Source of the DNA: Dehalococcoidia bacterium
GTDB taxonomy: Bacteria > Chloroflexota > Dehalococcoidia > UBA2979
Length of the DNA stretch: 6,982 nucleotides
NCBI GenBank assembly: GCA_030745285.1
Contig: JASLOV010000318.1
Coordinates: 1 to 6,982 of the forward strand
Direction of reading: 5' to 3'
The notes under the pieces were generated by a model. That model was not told where the DNA came from and did no database searches. It saw nothing but the letters and a program-made list of their open reading frames with translations. The position numbers and the translations under genes were made by a program. Position 1 is the first letter of the stretch, and each line of letters begins with the position of its first letter. Of this stretch, positions 5,633 to 6,982 are shown piece after piece.

Positions 5633-6301
5633 CTACGGCAGGATCTCGATCACTGCGCTCGCGCCCATCACCCTCTGCCAGTCCCAGCCCTCCTGGCTCG
5701 CCGCGAACCAGATGTCGCGGTGGAGGCCGGCGATGGCGCTGCCTGTATCGGCGCAGCGGTAGACACGGTCGGTGGGGTCGCCCTCGATGCGGAACATCTG
5801 TCCGAGGTAGTCGTAGTGGCAGGCGGCGGCGCCGGGGTAGACGGCGGTGCCGTCCCGCATCAAGCCGCAGAAGTTCCCGCCATCGCCGGCCGGCGTCCCC
5901 TCTGAGTGCTTGCAGTAGTAGAACGTGACCTGGGCCTCGACGCGGTCACCCGGGGCGAGCGCCGGCGCCTCGACGATGCTGAGCGCCATGCCGACGGTGT
6001 GGACATCCTGCGACCGCGGGACGATGCGGGTGTGCGCTTCGAGCTCGGGACGCGGGCGGGCGCGCAGAGGGGAGCGGGCGACGGTGTCGAGCAGCGGCGG
6101 ACGGGCGGCGGGCGATGCCTGCACGGACTCCGTCGCGACCGGGGTGGTTCGCAGGACGGTGTGGACGGGCTCTACCTCGACCTCGCCGGTGACCCAGAGC
6201 GCGCCGGCGGCGACGAGCAGCGCCAGCACGACGAGCGACGCCGCCTCACCTGCTGCACGCACCAGCGTGCGGCCGACGAACCGTCGAAATCCCCGCCACA
6301 T
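5633..6301 (-). CDS. Membrane-anchored extracytoplasmic 3D/double-psi beta-barrel-like protein
   Basis: A 222-aa protein counted from ATG 6301. Residues 1-20 are Arg-rich, 21-38 form one hydrophobic helix (ASLVVLALLVAAGALW core), and the rest should lie outside the membrane. A Pro/Arg-rich linker runs to about residue 100. The C-terminal 100 residues read like a 3D or RlpA-type double-psi barrel: G-x-A-A-C-H-Y-D, LGQMFRIEG, CADTGSAIAG, RDIWF, then MGASAVIEIL. Three aspartates, D164, D185 and D196, correspond in order to the 3D motif of cell-wall lytic enzymes; the alignment of the first is loose. Four Cys (130, 145, 161, 183), all in the barrel, could form two disulfides outside the cell. A role in peptidoglycan or spore-type wall processing is an inference from the fold. 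Start choice is uncertain: GTG at 6352 gives 239 aa, but that GTG lies inside a tandem iteron array. Neither start has a Shine-Dalgarno. Confidence 0.75.
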   Translation of the reverse strand: MWRGFRRFVGRTLVRAAGEAASLVVLALLVAAGALWVTGEVEVEPVHTVLRTTPVATESVQASPAARPPLLDTVARSPLRARPRPELEAHTRIVPRSQDVHTVGMALSIVEAPALAPGDRVEAQVTFYYCKHSEGTPAGDGGNFCGLMRDGTAVYPGAAACHYDYLGQMFRIEGDPTDRVYRCADTGSAIAGLHRDIWFAASQEGWDWQRVMGASAVIEILP

Positions 6302-6342
6302 GGCTGCGAAGTATGGCAGCCGCTGCTCTCGGCGGACACCCC

Positions 6343-6386
6343 ATTTACGCACGATTTACACACCGATTACGCACGAAATTCGCACG
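6343..6386. repeat. Four imperfect 11-bp tandem iterons upstream of the 3D-domain gene
   Basis: Read on the + strand: ATTTACGCACG (6343-6353), ATTTACACACCG (6354-6365), ATTACGCACG (6366-6375) and AAATTCGCACG (6376-6386). The - strand consensus is CGTGCGTAAAT, a GC-rich core followed by an AT-rich spacer, repeated once per helical turn. Tandem units of about 11 bp are the known layout of OmpR/PhoB-family response-regulator sites. The array ends 41 nt before the ATG at 6301 and covers the alternative GTG start at 6352. No clear -10 hexamer is obvious within it. Confidence 0.6.
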
Positions 6387-6482
6387 CAGATACGAAATGG
6401 TCCGTCAGCGGTCGGAAGCGGTTAGGCGGTCGGCGTCGAGAGCCGCTGAGGAGCGCTGCCGAGGAACGCCGCCGAGAGAGAT

Positions 6483-6982
6483 CTACTGCAGCAGCGCCTC
6501 GGCCCGCAGGTCGGCGATTGCCGCCCGGAACCCCGCAACCGTGTCTTCGACCTCGGTGTCGCCGTGGGAGGAGGAGACCATGCCGCCCATGCCCATCAGG
6601 TCGACGCCGTGGTTGAACAGTGCCCACCGCAATGACTGCGACAACGCGCCAGCCGCGCCGCGCGGCTCCTCATCAGCGTCCCACTCGATGTCCGCCGGCA
6701 TCGGCGCGTCGTAGCCGAGGTTGAGGTGCCACATCGAAGAGACGGACCAGGCCGACCCCGCCACGGACAGCTCCTGGAAGAGGGCGTTCAGCCCACGGAC
6801 GAGCGCTGCGGCAGTGGCATCGGCGCGCTCCACCTCGCCGCCCGCCTCGATCAGGCGCAGCGCTGAGAGGCCGGCGGCGGCGGAGACCGGGTTGGCGTTG
6901 AAGGTCCCCTGGTGGGAGACGCGCTTGCCGGCGTTCCACTCCGAGTCGTTCTCACGAATCTCGAGCATCGAGACGATGTCGG
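6483..6982 (-). CDS. Class-III aminotransferase, C-terminal part (glutamate-1-semialdehyde-aminomutase-like), cut by window edge
   Basis: About 166 codons of the 3' end; the frame is open through 6982 with DIVS before the first visible Met, so that Met is internal and the N-terminus lies outside. The segment HQGTFNANPVSAAAGLSALRLIE carries the conserved G-T-x-x-x-N-P block of class-III PLP aminotransferases, whose Thr contacts the cofactor phosphate of the partner subunit in the GSA-aminomutase group. The C-terminal domain ends with LFNHGVDL and a VSSSHGDTEVEDTVAGFRAAI segment, as usual for HemL relatives. The PLP-binding Lys should lie upstream of the window. Relatives include tetrapyrrole-pathway HemL and many amino-acid or amine transaminases, so the substrate cannot be assigned and no gene symbol is given. 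The stop is TAG. The 181-nt gap to the next gene's ATG holds the iterons and no convincing terminator. Confidence 0.92.
   Translation of the reverse strand, partial: DIVSMLEIRENDSEWNAGKRVSHQGTFNANPVSAAAGLSALRLIEAGGEVERADATAAALVRGLNALFQELSVAGSAWSVSSMWHLNLGYDAPMPADIEWDADEEPRGAAGALSQSLRWALFNHGVDLMGMGGMVSSSHGDTEVEDTVAGFRAAIADLRAEALLQ

Noticed and set aside
6343..6386. The iterons as a small CRISPR array
   Set aside because: Units are about 11 bp, contiguous and without unique spacers, which is unlike CRISPR.
5906..6616. A 236-codon + strand open frame over the 3D-domain gene and the iterons
   Set aside because: It crosses the intergenic region and the end of the aminotransferase gene, is Arg/Gly-rich and shows no domain.

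Overview
The window is a high-GC bacterial chromosome segment with dense coding, frequent non-ATG starts (TTG, GTG) and no phage, transposon, tRNA, rRNA or CRISPR sequence that I can see. The gene content does not fix a phylum. A MoxR-type ATPase/VWA pair of this type, a tandem-VOC protein and a class-III aminotransferase would suit Actinomycetota or Chloroflexota, but that is a weak inference.

Layout. One gene lies on the + strand at the left (23-958): a tandem VOC-fold protein whose halves resemble methylmalonyl-CoA epimerase/glyoxalase. All other genes are on the - strand and are read from right to left: the 3' part of a class-III (glutamate-1-semialdehyde-aminomutase-like) aminotransferase cut by the window edge (6483-6982); a membrane-anchored, secreted 3D/double-psi-barrel-like protein (5633-6301, or from 6352); a small XRE-family DNA-binding regulator (5041-5397); a MoxR/Mg-chelatase-like AAA+ ATPase (3373-4779); and a 747-aa VWA protein with an intact MIDAS site (1127-3370). 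The VOC and VWA genes converge on a 168-nt spacer that holds two strong GC hairpins.

How the genes work together. The ATPase and VWA genes are separated by 2 nt and must be one operon. From memory, both resemble the mycobacterial Rv0958/Rv0959 pair. The expected picture is an ATP-driven AAA+ ring working with a VWA adaptor on an unknown client, possibly with metal-ion insertion or protein remodelling. The XRE gene lies just upstream and has its own promoter, with a symmetric operator-like/CRP-like element at the -35/-42 position. A strongly C-rich transcript tract (G-rich on the + strand, rut- or G-quadruplex-like) separates it from the ATPase promoter. The 3D-domain gene is preceded by four imperfect 11-bp tandem iterons, the spacing used by OmpR/PhoB-family response regulators.

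The items most worth a second look are the iteron array, the activator/operator-like site before the XRE gene, the C-rich tract, and the domain architecture of the VWA protein (acidic/Gln-rich linker, duplicated EFLNP motif, winged-helix-like segment before the VWA domain). No clearly new multi-gene system is demonstrated. The MoxR-VWA pair is a known but functionally unsolved type.
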